64,000 bases of DNA from Rhypophila decipiens (lineage: Eukaryota > Ascomycota > Sordariomycetes > Sordariales > Naviculisporaceae): positions 94,443 through 158,442 of the forward strand of contig MU858135.1 of assembly GCA_033297075.1 (NCBI GenBank), written 5' to 3'. The notes under the pieces are model-generated. The model was not told where the DNA came from, did not search any database, and saw only the letters and a list, made by a program, of their open reading frames with translations. Each line of letters opens with the position of its first letter. Position 1 is the stretch's first letter. Shown in pieces: positions 23,194 to 34,124 of the stretch. A program made the position numbers and the translations under genes.

Positions 23194-25797
23194 TCAAACC
23201 CACACATCGTCCATCGTCCTTGGTATATTCTTCCGCGTGACCAAGCCCGGCGCACCCACACGCAGCCCGTTGACGGCCAAGGCACTAGCATACGAAGGCG
23301 GCATGAGATTAAGTTCCGGCTGGCCTGTCCGCGGTGTATATGCTGGCGGCGAGCTTGGTCCTCCCGGATGGCTGTCCTCGTTGTCGTGCTCCGGGACCAT
23401 GTCGGCTATGCTGAGTGATAACCTTGGGCTCGAGCCTTCTACGGCCGTTGGGTGCTGTGGTACATCAAGGTTTCTGCTGTTTCTCCGACGCTCATCGTTA
23501 TTATTTATATTAGTATTATTATCATTATTGTCGAGATCTTCCGAAATGACTGTCTGGACGTCGATCGGAATCGTGCCCATTCCCATCTGGTGGTCATTCG
23601 ATTCGACCGAAACCACCGGTGCTTGGCTGTGATGGCTCTGGGCATGGCCATGAGTAGACGATGACCGTCCAGTCCCATGGTCCCCGGAACCGCTGGCCCG
23701 CGTGGTAGCTGCAGCGGTCGAAGACATGTCTGAGACGGGAATTGGTTCCACGACGCCGATTAACGCATCGATCTCTCTCAGCTTCTTGATTTCTGATTCG
23801 GTCGGCTTGCGCAATCCCATGGTAAGCAACAGATTGCCGTCCTTGAGTTGATGTGTGATCCGCGCGACTGCAAGGGCGTCGAGCGTTGATGTCCAGGCAG
23901 GCAAGCGGTACGTGTAGCAGAGCAAGGCTAGTATTCCCAAGACCTGCAGTCCGAGGAGAGCAGACATGGATGCCATGGAACGGTCCGACACGTCAAACTG
24001 CCGGACGGCAACGCCTTCTGTGTGGAAAATTCCGAGCCGGTCTGGCCTTTGTGTATCAAAGCCGTCTATCTCCACGATGGCAAGATCCATGACGGCTTTG
24101 TTGGCCAGGTAAAGGGCAGAATCCAGAACCTCCCCTGCCCGAACCGGACCTCGTGACGGGTAGGAAGCAGTGTAACTCGGATCCGGCACCAGACTCTTGA
24201 GCAGTGTGACGACGCCACCGGCCGCCCAGTATTCAGACACATAGCTCTGAACCTTCCCTTCCGAACAATCGTAGTTGAGTTTGGGGTGGCGCTGGAAAGG
24301 AAAAGGACAGGAACCAGAGAGCATGTCCGACCAGGTGGATCGATCTGCGGCGTCGGCATAAATTCGCTGTGAAATATCATAGAAGGAGCCTTGCCCGAAC
24401 ATGGCCCGAGCGGCGAGAGTAAGGGGACCAGGAACGGGACGCTGGTCCTCTTGCATCCAGATGTAGCCCTTTCGATCGTTGTGGAAGGAACGGGACGCGT
24501 GCTCTCTATGAAATCACGGGGTCAAATCAGCACGAGAACAAGACTGTGGCGTGTTTGGATGTACTTACCTGGCCAAAGCTATAATTTGTGTGTCGGACTC
24601 GTTCAGGCGATCAAGCCTTGGGCTGAAGGTGTGATTATTCTTGTCGTTGCCGAGGACGAAAAATCCCAATCTGGTAGTGACGGTGTACTTGAAATCGCCC
24701 TTCCAATTCCAAACCTCACTCTGATCTCGGTCTCTGTAACCTGAAGTGCCGTTGATTTGGTGTCGGGGCATTTGTACGTATATCTGCTCTGTAATGACCT
24801 GATTTTCCGTCGTGTTTGTCCAAGGGCTCACGTATTCACCATCGCGGATTCCCGTCCCATTTCCCTGGATACAAACATTGAGCACCAATCGCGGGTGCCT
24901 GAAAGGAAACTCTTCCCCCCCTGGGCAATTTTCTGGATACCCCTGCGGCTCGTCAGGGCCGCCGGATAGTTGCGTCCATTCGAATTCACTGTCCATGCGA
25001 AGGGCAAGATTCCGTACCAATCCAGTGGTGGTGTTTTTGTTGAGCGAGGTGGCGAAAAACCTGGCCTTCTCGTTTTCGTACCCGTATCTGTACCTAGGCT
25101 CCTCTGCCCACCAAGCATCCCGCTGCCATTCATCGGGGTGGGTCGCAATGATGGCTTGTCTCAGCTTTGTCATGACGTTGAGAGAGGGTAAAGCCTGGAT
25201 GTCATTAGGAGCAGGGCTCACTCCAATCTCTTCAACATCCCAGGAGTTGGGGGTGTGGGTCGACAATTCTGTAGTAGAGTAAGGGCGAAGTTGAACCAGC
25301 GGATACCGGTTCCAAGTGGTAGAGATGACGGCTCCCCGAAGGATGTGGTACGCGACGGTGCAGAGAATCAGAAGGCCAGAGAAAGCAAAAAATCTATTCC
25401 GGGACCTGTGGTGCAAGAAGCCCGATAAGAATTTCCGATCTGCAAGTGCAAAAACCTGTGCCGCGTTCAACGTTTTGGACTTCCTAGTCCGGAGTGTGTA
25501 GATAACTGCCGCCCGTGCTAGGACTTCATAGAGAACTGGGAGGGCCACGACGGCGGCGAGATAGCTGAGCGCATCGAGCACATAGGTGAAGCCCGTGGCA
25601 CGATCGGCGTCGGCTTGTTGGATACCGTGCGCCTCGATATCGTATTTGAAGCTTGCGCGTGTGAAAGCCGCCGTCAACAAGAATGGTATCCTCGCCTGCG
25701 CACATGTGAGAATCCAGGGGACGAAGAGGAAAGTGAGGTACAGCAGCGCGAGGAAGCCAAAACCGTATCGGGTCTCGACTGCGATGACGCGGGCCAT
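23194..25797 (-). CDS. Large multi-pass membrane protein of unknown function (846 aa)
   Basis: Exons 25797-24569 and 24505-23194 with a 64-nt intron (24506-24568, GTAAGT donor, CATAG acceptor) that rejoins ALA-R-EHASRS. The frame is open a little further upstream but only with non-ATG codons, so the ATG giving MARVIAVETRYGFG was used. N-terminal hydrophobic segments: FLALLYLTFLFVPWILTC, YLAAVVALPVLYEVLARAA and FFAFSGLLILCTVAYHIL. A long extracellular-type region with several NxT/NxS sites follows, then one more segment near residue 590 (ALLGLQVLGILALLCYTY). The last 200 residues are polar, with an Asn-rich run and PP motifs (SSPPAYTPR). This fits a plasma-membrane protein with a large external loop, a design common among uncharacterised Pezizomycotina proteins. 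Confidence 0.72.
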
Positions 25798-27561
25798 CGG
25801 GAACGAAGTGTCGACGCCGAAAGAGTGGAAGAGGTCGACGTTCAAGGTTCTGCGTGTTTGGTGAAAGGGCCAGAATCGTCCCAGAAAAGGGGAAGATCTC
25901 TGGTGGCCGCGATGGAGGGATAGGGCTGATGTTCAAGGAAATTTCGTGTCATGCCACGAAAGGTCCCTGCAGCCAACAAAAAGGGGTTTCAATCCCTGCA
26001 ATTTGGGCAGCGAAATGTGGTGGCCCATGGGGAAAAGCGCCTCGAGGGGAGGATATTCGCACACAAGCCAATAACATGAGTGCTTGGCCTCTTGGCGGCT
26101 TAAAAACACCGGGACGGTTCCTGGGAGCTATCATCTTTTGAGATTAGCGGGAGCACTTGTCAAAGCTCGCGGTTCGTCCCCAAAGGGGCCTCCTTTGCGC
26201 TGCGCCGCTAACAACGTAGCATCGAGTTCCACTGAAGGATTTCCTTTGCAGGTCGTTATGACCTCGGCTTCCTCGAGTAGTGTACGGAGTACATTTTATT
26301 GTATAAGAACGCGCCAATGGTTCAAAACGTATCCACAGGTATTTCAACCTTTGATGTTTGAACTTGCGCGGTTTGAGCTCATGGCGTCAAGGATACAGAA
26401 GCAGCCCAATTGGTAGGGGTTGATAGAGGAAATGGAAATGGACCCCAATGCCAAGCTTTCAAGTGGCTGCCTTACCAGATCTCTTGGCGCGTTTGGTCAT
26501 TCTGTCGGTTCGGTCTTCTCTCGGCAACTGACTAATGCGCCAAGGCTTCCGCTCCGGACTTATACTGTTGGATTCAACACTCAGATGATTTTAGCAAGAT
26601 TGAATTTTGATTGTCCTCTCCCTTTTCTTTTTCAGACCCAGGGCTATCGTTTGGTCTATATAACACTTTGGTGGCAAACACCATCAAGAGGCGCGAAGTC
26701 GCGATAGAAGAAGGTGGAATACTCGCCACTCTGACAAATCTGTAATATGACAAATCCAACATATACCAGCTCAGCGCCGATGTATCAAGCGGCCTTTCCA
26801 GGTAGGGACACGTGTAGTCGTCTTCCCAACCAAGCTGTATCTGCCCGGCCTTAGCAATGGTCGATCGTGCTCTTGAACTATACCGCGTTATCTTATCTGC
26901 AAATATGTGGCGAGCATCTACCGCGCCAAACCGGCCGATGCCGATGCCTCCACCGAGTGTGGTGGGTAGGGGCTTTCGTGCCTCGGCTGGTCGCACCACT
27001 GGGAGGCTTCTTTCTTTCCTCCGGGTGCAGACTACTATAAGTACGGAGTATTACGTCTCCCTCCCAGATTCAGGCTTTCCCCCTCAGCCAGCCACAATAC
27101 GACATTCTTTCCATCATTGTTCATTGATCATTGTCTTGCGTCTCCCACAAAATACCGATTTGTTTGTGGTGGGTGCCAAGTATGGGACAAGCCTTCGGAC
27201 GTAATTGCATATCGTCTTCAATGCCACAAAACCGTCCCCAGGTCTCTGTGTAACACCGGGTAATGACAACCTCGAGATGGGCTTGGTATCTGGCTTCTCA
27301 TTCCTCATTCCAGCAGATAAGAGTTAGTTGAGGGAAGTGCAGGACCGGAAGCTCGGCATCGACGTGTGCTCACTGAGACGCACTCACGCAGATTTAGCCA
27401 GCAAATGATGAGATCGAGAATTAATAGCAATTACGCGGCCCCCATGAGAAGCGCAACTTAACCAGATAGTATACTCGCGTCTATTTATCTGCACCGGTCC
27501 CATGAAAATCAGAATTCTGTTTAAACCTTTGTCATGAAACTGACTGGCTACTTCACGTGGA

Positions 27562-27780
27562 CTACCGCTCTGAAGCTATCGGAGTAATTACAAGAACATG
27601 AGACCCTGGCATTATCAGATCATATGCTCCCTCCTTTCTTTGCAACTTATCAACGCATTCCTTCATCACCGGCCAGTTATCATTGACCTCGCATACACCG
27701 CCGACTTGACAGCTGTCGTACGTCACGCAACGGTAGCTGCCCGCCAAGAACAGGATGTTATACGGGAACGACCGACAGAT
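27562..27780 (-). CDS. Possible exon of a small cysteine-rich protein
   Basis: A minus-strand frame reading NILFLAGSYRCVTYDSCQ, then VGGVCEVNDNWPVMKECV, and ending ASER at a TAG. It has four regularly spaced Cys after a short hydrophobic lead, and third codon positions are mostly G/C, as in real genes here. No ATG is in the open part except internal ones, so an upstream exon would be needed. No family was recognised. Confidence 0.25.
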   Translation of the reverse strand: MCRSFPYNILFLAGSYRCVTYDSCQVGGVCEVNDNWPVMKECVDKLQRKEGAYDLIMPGSHVLVITPIASER

Positions 27781-27784
27781 CTAA

Positions 27785-28264
27785 GATGGGACTGCGTATG
27801 GAAGAATCATTCAGCGTTCGCGTGTGAGGCCCTGGAGGCTGGGGACATGGGAGGAAACCGAGTTTGCGTTGAGGAAGTGCGACATTACGCCGCAGCGGGG
27901 AGGCATGATGAACAAGTGTGAAGGTTACAGGTACTGTCATCCCACGACAGACAGCTTAAAGGCCTGTACACAATGGCCCGAGGACGAATGTCAAGTCCCC
28001 ACAGGGATTACCTTTTCGCTCGAACCTGGGGATACGTGGCCGCCTTATGATCGAGCAATACGAAATGATCCAGAATGGGGTGCAGCTAAGGGGCAGGACG
28101 CTCTTGAAAACAGTCAGCAGGTTCAGGGTGTAGCTGTGAGAGTTGACGGAAGTTTTATCTTCACAAACCTGCAACTGACAAGGAAGCGGCGGAGGGATGG
28201 TCAGGCCGAGAGCATCATCGCGGAAGATATATGCAAGGTATATACGAAGGGAAAGAGGCCCTGA
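27785..28264 (+). CDS. Possible cysteine-containing protein, exon structure unresolved
   Basis: A plus-strand frame open from 27785 to a TGA at 28264. It contains RKCDITPQ, NKCEGYRYCHPTTDSLKAC, DECQVPTGITFSLEPG and a basic segment RKRRRDG. The six Cys and overall composition look like protein. No ATG is at the beginning. An ATG frame at 27598-27921 with a hydrophobic start (MRPWHYQIICSLLSLQLINA) lies in another frame, and no splice pair joining the two was found. It may be a relic. Confidence 0.3.
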   Translation, partial: DGTAYGRIIQRSRVRPWRLGTWEETEFALRKCDITPQRGGMMNKCEGYRYCHPTTDSLKACTQWPEDECQVPTGITFSLEPGDTWPPYDRAIRNDPEWGAAKGQDALENSQQVQGVAVRVDGSFIFTNLQLTRKRRRDGQAESIIAEDICKVYTKGKRP

Positions 28265-28690
28265 TGAACTTGGAGTGCGGACGTTGGACAACTTTGGTCT
28301 TGGGATTACTACTAGTCCTCAACTGATGTTTCGGGGCTGTCATGGTAGTATGTGGTTGTAATGAGATTCCGCGAATCCATGTCCTGCAGTGCTCTCTGTT
28401 GGGCAAATCTCATCAGGCAAATTGGATCATCAAAGCCAACATGAACACCAGCCACCAACGAAACGACTACATCGTTGGCTGTCTCTGACTGGCCGTCGTA
28501 ATTAGGTGCTTACGTTCCTAGCTTCAACCTCCATAACTATCTTTGTGCCCTGACCTTCTCCCTAAAATTGTAACGTTAATACACGCCATTTCTGAACAAG
28601 TTCTTACCTCGGTCTCCGGAACTATCGCAGCCAGCACTCCATCGCGCTTTATCCCGCCACACCTCTAAATCACAGCTCCCTTTCACCAAC

Positions 28691-29569
28691 ATGGCTGCCA
28701 AAGCCAACGTACCCCTTGCTTTCATGCAAAAGCTATCCGACTCAGTCTTCTTGTACCGCGCGACCCAGTCCGAACCGCCACACGAGTCGGCACAGCCCCC
28801 ACTAGCAGCAAGAGGTCAAGATACAAGCGCACCACAGGTCATCCTCCTCCTTGGATGGATGGACGCCCGGGACGCACACCTTGCCTGGTATATTCAAAAG
28901 TACCGCGACCTGCACCCACTAGCGTCGATCGTACTCGTCAAGGCGCGAACCAAAGGCCTTGCATTTTCTAGTGTCGGCCGAGAAGACACCGCGCCCGCCA
29001 TCGCGCCACTTCGCGCAGTTTTGGGCGATGGGGACGAGGGCTCTGATCCTCGCCTTCTCATCCACGCCTTTTCAGGAGGTGGCTCATCCTCGCTCCATCA
29101 CTTGTACGACTTGTACGACCCAATACTTCCTCGGCATGTCACCATCTTCGACTCGACTCCCGGTGTGTGGACTTGGTCGTTTGCATCGAACCTGTTCACT
29201 GCCGGCTTGCGGCCTGGACTGATTAAGTCGCTTATTGCCACTCCCTTGGGACATCTAGTAGCTTTGGTTTCCTGCCTGCTTATCAAGGTCTTGGGGGTTG
29301 TGCCAGACGGTCAGAGGGTATGGTCCGCTGCCCACAACGACCCCAAGAAGAATGACGAGGCCTGCAGGGCTTAAATCTATAGTGACGTAGAAAAAATGGT
29401 GTCCCATGGGATCATCCAGGCTCATGCTGATGATGCCGCCGGCAAGGGCTTCGTCGTCGTTTGTCGGGAGATTTTTGCAGGAAGCAGTCACGTCGCGCAT
29501 GCGAGGGCTGACCCTGATCATTATTGGCGGGTAGTGACGGAAACGTATAGAGATGGGCTTTTTCGTTGA
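28691..29569 (+). pseudogene. DUF829/TMEM53-like hydrolase-fold gene with one in-frame TAA
   Basis: ATG at 28691 (MAAKANVPLAFMQKL). The frame shows the DUF829 pattern: VILLLGWMDARDAHLAWYIQKY, then PRLLIHAFSGGGSSSL (nucleophile-elbow-like), VTIFDSTPG, and near the end HNDPKKNDEACRA. A TAA at 29372-29374 stops it after 227 codons. The same frame then continues, with no other change, through IYSDVEKMVSHGIIQAHADD, GKGFVVVCREIFAGSSHVAH (the family's C-terminal His region) and HYWRVV to a natural TGA at 29567-29569. The full length would be 292 codons, the usual family size. The truncated product lacks the C-terminal His part of the fold. No splice site pair removes the TAA. Family members are proposed alpha/beta-hydrolases of unknown substrate. 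Confidence 0.75.
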
Positions 29570-30151
29570 GCCTTTCTGACCTGGTACAAATAATTTTCTC
29601 CCGTTGAAGTGGGCATGTAATTAGCAGTTCTAGTCTTTTTGCTGTCGAGTATGCAAACACACATCTTGAGCGATTAGGTTGGCTCGCCTCTCAAAAGGAA
29701 CAGATAAGAAGTACGAAGCCTGTGGTTGGTCGGGCTGCCAGTTAACACGGCTTGTTGGCTGACATGAGCATGGACGTGGAAGAGCAACAAGCCTGAAACA
29801 ATCTCACCCCTTGTCCGCATCGCTGCACAAAAGGAATACTGTGTGAACTGTCATGTAACTTGACTAGGTACATTCAACTCGCTTCAAGGACGTGTAATCT
29901 GGTCCCTGGCGATTAGTCGGTATTTTGAGGTCATTAAGGGAGTTGATGTAGGTGAAGGGGTCTGTATTCTTTCTCTATCTCGCTAGATAGCCCTACCCTG
30001 CCAGCCCGTGACGAAGTGACGTAGCAAGCTAGGAAGTCCCACTGCTAAAAAATCCACGACCCTTCTAATTCCCCTCCCTGTTTGGCCTCTTCGCAGGCGT
30101 GTTCCTGGGTGTGAGAGGATCAGTCCCTGAACGGGCCCGGCAGCTTGGAGA
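29570..30151. other. Short intergenic stretch, nothing seen
   Basis: Lies between the convergent 3' ends of the DUF829 gene and module A. No motif was recognised. Confidence 0.45.
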
Positions 30152-30738
30152 TTAGTCCTCCTTCATTGGCACGTCTAAGTGTGCGTCTACGCCGGCCACC
30201 TCATCGTTGCCATTAGCTGAACTTTGCTCTGCCTCCCAAGCGGCAAGCTCCCGCTCGTACTGATCTACAGCGCGATTGTACTTGGCACTGAGCTCCTTCT
30301 CCACCTTTTGGACGTGGGCTGCAATCTTGCGACACTACCAAAGAAGAGGGTCAGTATTCTTCAAGAAAGCCTCGACAGACCTTGTTGAGGGGACTGATGT
30401 TTACTTACACCTCCAATGTCAACATAGTTGCGCATCTGGTTGTAGAGCACCTGGCGGAAAGGAGACCAGGGTGCATGTTCGCCGTACAGTTTCATCTGTG
30501 CCTCTATGAGCTCCCGTGGGAGATTCTCATGGGAATTCTCTTCGATCAACTCTTTGATCTTCTCGGTAGGCAGTCTGGCGTATCCGTTGTAGAGGAGCTT
30601 GTTGTCTTTGTAGACAAAGTGGAGATCACGGTCCTCGATAACCGGCATCTCCGGGCGCGGCTTGGTTTGGATATAATTGCTGCTTCCGGTCGTACCGTCA
30701 TTAGCTTGAGCAGAAGACATGTTCACAGCGGTGGTCAT
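30152..30738 (-). CDS. Array module A: unrecognised tandem-family protein (170 aa)
   Basis: Exons 30738-30409 and 30334-30152 (330+183 nt); a 74-nt phase-0 intron with GTAAGT donor and TAG acceptor. The ATG at 30738 is the first in frame; one at 30720 (MSSAQANDG) is nearly as good. The core reads MPVIEDRDLHFVYKDNKLLY, LPTEKIKELIEE, ELIEAQMKLYG and PFRQVLYNQMRNYVDIGG. The second exon opens CRKIAAHVQKVEKELSAKY, a charged amphipathic helix likely to form a coiled coil, and ends in an acidic tail. It shares the intron position and the EAQ-x-x-[FL]YG motif with modules B-F but is the most divergent intact member. There is no signal peptide or membrane segment, so it is probably soluble. Function is unknown. 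Confidence 0.72.
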
Positions 30739-31109
30739 GTCGAATTTAATGATGTTTGTGCGGTCGGTGGGAGACAAGGTGTCCACAATTGTGGTATTGA
30801 TTGGTATTCACGGTGGCTTGGGTGGAGGTGGCCGCCAAGTGTGCGCTTTGTGGAAATATCTTGGATGGGTAAGAGGAATCAGTGTAGGAGCTCAAATCTG
30901 TGGAATTGTTGCGCAGAGGAGTGTTGAAGGGTTGAGGAGGAAGTTTGTTCAGGGGCAGAGGGGTCGTTTAAATAGGGGGCAATCTGGCTCGAGTGGTGGG
31001 CCGCGAGTGCTCGACGTCACTGGCTGGCTGTGCAGAGGCGTGACAAGATTGATGTTCGCGCGCGTGCAACTGTTGAACTTGTGCGTGATCGTTCCATTTC
31101 TTGTTTCCT

Positions 31110-31128
31110 TGCTATTGTCGAACTTGGG
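31110..31128 (-). promoter_or_regulatory. Diverged copy of the array upstream motif (module A)
   Basis: TGCTATTGTCGAACTTGG on the plus strand, about 375 bases in front of module A. It matches TGCTATTGTAGACTTTGG upstream of module C at most positions. Confidence 0.25.
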
Positions 31129-31770
31129 ACGGAAAAGCTCAACCAGGTCGCTTGATTTTGGGATGGCAGTTCCCAGCCAACTCAGCGTTCGGCTTCAGAC
31201 TGAATAACCAATCTGCCCCCGCAAACCAGCAACGGCCAGTCAAAAGCTGGTCCCTAGCCATCAAGGCCAGGTGCTAGTTCTGCCGTGCCATGTGAGTTCT
31301 GTAATGCCAGATTCACTGTTCATGGGATAGGAGAAGTGGAGGGTGCCATTCATAAGGGGCTACTGCCTTAGTCTCGAGGATGATACCGGTTCTAATCACT
31401 CCCTGGCGACCACGAGATCGTGTGTTTAATTCTTGTTTAACTATTTCAAGTCAGAAGTTATCTCTCAAGCTACTTTAAAGTAGTCTTCATCTTGAAAATA
31501 CAAGCTTGGCAGGCACTTATGCCCATTCGCCCTCGTGGTATTACTCTGTCTCGTGCCTTTTCAACAAGTTTGGTTTATTGAGCTCTTTGCGTCTTATCCA
31601 TGATGTTGTGGTAAAGCTCTTGTCTCTCCAGGCATGAGAAAAAACGCTCAAGTTGTTGCCCTATCTGTTTTGCAAGCGTATCCTCATAAACATTTATCTA
31701 GATACCTTAATGGGCTCACCCGAACATCGTTGGAGTTGGAGATTGTTACTCCCAATGTATGGGAGGAGGC

Positions 31771-31822
31771 GAGTAAATCTGTAGAGTAAATCTGTAGAGT
31801 AAATCTGGAGAGTAAATCTGGA
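31771..31822. repeat. 13-bp minisatellite, four copies
   Basis: Two copies of GAGTAAATCTGTA followed by two of GAGTAAATCTGGA and a partial fifth. Confidence 0.9.
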
Positions 31823-32439
31823 GAGTATACGTAATCTATTGCTCTGCATTTCGAACGATGGGAGGCTCGAGATGTTTTGCTAGAGACTTTCGCTCAGGCT
31901 GCTGAAAGGAATATGGCGCAGGACGGACCGGGAGATCTGTGAGCCCCGGGAGTCCCTGTTCATCCGCGAACAAAACATAAGTCGCCAATTCTGCGGCCCC
32001 TATTCCCCGTGTACATGGTCGACCGCCATTGAGATCAGAGTTCGTCTTCAGTGAGATCAAATACTTGACCCTAATGTCCATCATATTCTTGCGTACTCGT
32101 AATGTGCAACAGCATACCAGTACAGCCTCTATCTCATACTCTCCCAGACAGGCGAATAGGCAGCATCTGGCATCACTGCGTCGTTTATCAGGCTAGTAGC
32201 TTGGCATCTTGCTAGACAGCTGATTCGCTGAAGCATAACTATATTCAGCTAAAATCATGAAAGTAGCCAATCATAGACTGGACATCTTCCTTTCATTATG
32301 TTCGCCACACCTACCCTGTCTTGCTTGAAGGATGTGTGCCTCCCCAAAGACGTCCTCCTGTACTAGGCACCCCTCCTTCCCCCTCGCCGGCTGGTCAAGT
32401 TGACCCTGATTCTTCTCTAACACTTTCCCTCCATTCCTC

Positions 32440-33018
32440 TTAAGCTCGGTGAGTATTCGTCCCCTGGAGCTTCTTCTCATACTCGGCCTTCAGTTCATCC
32501 TCGAATTTCTTGGTGGAGGCTGGGATTGCGCAGAACTAGATAAAAGCGAAAAGGTCAGTATGCAAGACCCAAAGAAGAATCAAGATGAAGCAGCACTTCG
32601 TGCTGAATATACATACCTGCCCGGAACTGAGACCGTTTCGAAGAAGGTTGACCAGAATCCGTGTGAACGGAGTCGTTTCAAACCAGATTCCGTAGAAACG
32701 GAGCTGGGCCTCGAGAAGCTCCTTCGTCGTAACTTCATACAATTTGGCATCCCAGGCCCTTGGATCGTCCTCAGATACTGTATTCTTATCGATGACCGCA
32801 ACTAGCGCGCGGATCTTATCCTCTGGCATCGGTCCCATGCCGTTGGAGGTGAAGCTGCCGTTTGTGTATGTGAAGCCGTACCTCTCGACAACGGGAAATG
32901 TTGGGTTCTGAGTCGTTGGAGAGGTCTGCGCAGGGGCTTGATTATGGACCGGTTCCTCCGAGACCGTCACCTCTATCTCGGTGTCGGGGGAGTCGGATTT
33001 GGCTTCGTCGAGCGCCAT
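32440..33018 (-). CDS. Array module B (165 aa), second half of a split two-module unit
   Basis: Exons 33018-32617 and 32535-32440 (402+96 nt); 81-nt phase-0 intron, GTATGT donor, CTAG acceptor. ATG gives MALDEAKSDSPDTEIEV, an acidic linker of about 45 residues. The core follows: FPVVERYGFTYTNGSF, NGMGPMPEDKIRAL, TTKELLEAQLRFYGIWF, RILVNLLRNGLSSGQ. Exon 2 is short (FCAIPASTKKFEDELKAEY) and stops soon after. It is closest to module D, with the same core wording, short second exon and linker type. Its ATG lies only 11 bases from the end of the inverted-repeat element inserted between it and module C. That element has therefore displaced any original link to C or any promoter. Function is unknown. 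Confidence 0.72.
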
Positions 33019-33030
33019 TTCTATCGGGTA

Positions 33031-33590
33031 ACTGTAGGGACACCCCTACTTTTTGGTAAAAAACACACATATGCCGCCCTGCCAGCTGCAATGGGCACGG
33101 GCAATACAAATAAAGTTTTCTGGCCGTAAAAACCGTAAACGCATGGGTGGCGCCCATGCAAGCACATGCAAGCCCCCCCTAACTTGAAGCCAACCATGCC
33201 TTCTGGCGATAGCTTCGTTTGACGATGCCTGCCTTCTGACGATGGCTTTGTTTAACGATGGCTTCGTTTGACGATGCCTACTGACGATGGCTTCTGACGA
33301 TGCCTTCTGACGATGGCTTCATTTGGCGATGGCTTCATTTGACGATGGCTTCATTTGACGATGGCTTCATTCGACGATGGATTCATTTGACGACTGCGTT
33401 CAACAGTGAACAGTCAGTAGCTAGAGGTTTGATGTGGCTGGTAGTGGTGCAGTGGGTATGCATGGTGCGATACCTGGGAAAACGGCGTTTTTGTATGCTT
33501 ACAGGGCCAGTTTTCAGGCCAACTGCCATGGCACTGTCAGGGCGGCATATGTGTGTTTTTTTTACCAAAAAGTAGGGGTGTCCCGACAAT
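33031..33590. mobile_element. Non-autonomous inverted-repeat element, copy 2, at the B/C junction
   Basis: 560 bp flanked by TA on both sides. The ends are inverted repeats of about 50 bp with the shared core GGGACACCCCTACTTTTTGG followed by an A run and ACACACATATGCCGCCCTG. It contains 16-bp CTTCATTTGACGATGG-type repeats (about 33190-33390) and the hairpin GCATGGGTGGCGCCCATGC at 33141-33159. It shares inner blocks with copy 1 in the opposite orientation. There is no coding capacity. Its right end reads into module C and supplies that gene's stop codon. Confidence 0.82.
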
Positions 33591-34124
33591 TAGGCGATCC
33601 TTGTGTTGCGTGTCGCTGAGATTCGGCAACCTCCCAGGCTCTGAGATCAATTTGGTACTTCTCGAAAAGCGGCTCATACTTGTTCCGCATCTCCGCCTCA
33701 ATCCTGTTGACCCTGTCAGGCACTTGGCGACACTATGTAGACAACGTCAGTCGCTTCATTCAAGTGTATTGTGGACTCGGGGAGTTCGGAAGGTGTAAAG
33801 TCTTACCTTGCCAGCCTCTACGGCTTGTCTGAGCATATTCAGCAAGACTCGTCGCATTGCCGGGTACGGATAGTAGTTCTCTCCGTAGAACTGGAGTTGG
33901 GCCTCCAGGAATTGTGTAGTGACGATCTTGTTGAGGTTCCCTTCCCAGATAGAGCGAGCTTCGGCAGTTACTGTGCCGGCATTGGGCTCCATTATCAATT
34001 CCTGGGGTTCGTTCTCGGTCTTGCGGCACAGGCCCATGCATGTAAAGGTTCCATCATAGTAAGTGAATGCGTGCTGTTCCAGAACAGGAATGGAAGGCCT
34101 CTTGCTCTCAATAGCATGGGACAT
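33562..34124 (-). CDS. Array module C (162 aa), C-terminus provided by an inserted element
   Basis: Exons 34124-33807 and 33732-33562 (318+171 nt); 74-nt phase-0 intron (GTAAGA donor, ATAG acceptor). ATG gives MSHAIESKRPSIPVLEQHAF. The core is FTYYDGTFTCMG, ELIMEPNAGTVTAEARSIW, VTTQFLEAQLQFYGENYYPY and LLNMLRQAVEAGK. Exon 2 is CRQVPDRVNRIEAEMRNKYE followed by PLFEKYQIDLRAWEVAE, a long charged helix. The last codons (NCRDTPTFW, then TAA) come from the terminal inverted repeat of the element at 33031-33590. Removing the element and one TA would give SPTR and a TAG just two bases before the ATG of module B. It is closest to module E. Function is unknown. Confidence 0.7.

Larger units (their letters stand above)
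25798..28690. other. Long intergenic stretch with small cysteine-rich frames
   Basis: About 2.9 kb. The first 1.7 kb holds nothing convincing; two TACGGAGTA-type motifs occur at about 26284 and 27041. Two cysteine-rich coding-like frames on opposite strands lie at 27562-28264 and are listed separately. The final 200 bases look like the leader of the DUF829 gene. Confidence 0.4.
30739..32439. other. Array spacer with a minisatellite
   Basis: Promoter side of module A, with a CTATTGTCGAAC motif variant near 31112, then the 13-bp minisatellite at 31771-31822. One ATG frame of 82 codons at 31836-32084 (minus) lacks family features and is not called. A short tract near 31370-31440 faintly resembles tRNA arms but does not fold properly. 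Confidence 0.4.

Noticed and set aside
26574..26999. 141-codon minus-strand frame
   Set aside because: It starts with GTG and has no motif or splice support.
31370..31440. tRNA-like tract
   Set aside because: A GGTTCTAATC box-like string is present, but acceptor and anticodon arms do not pair.
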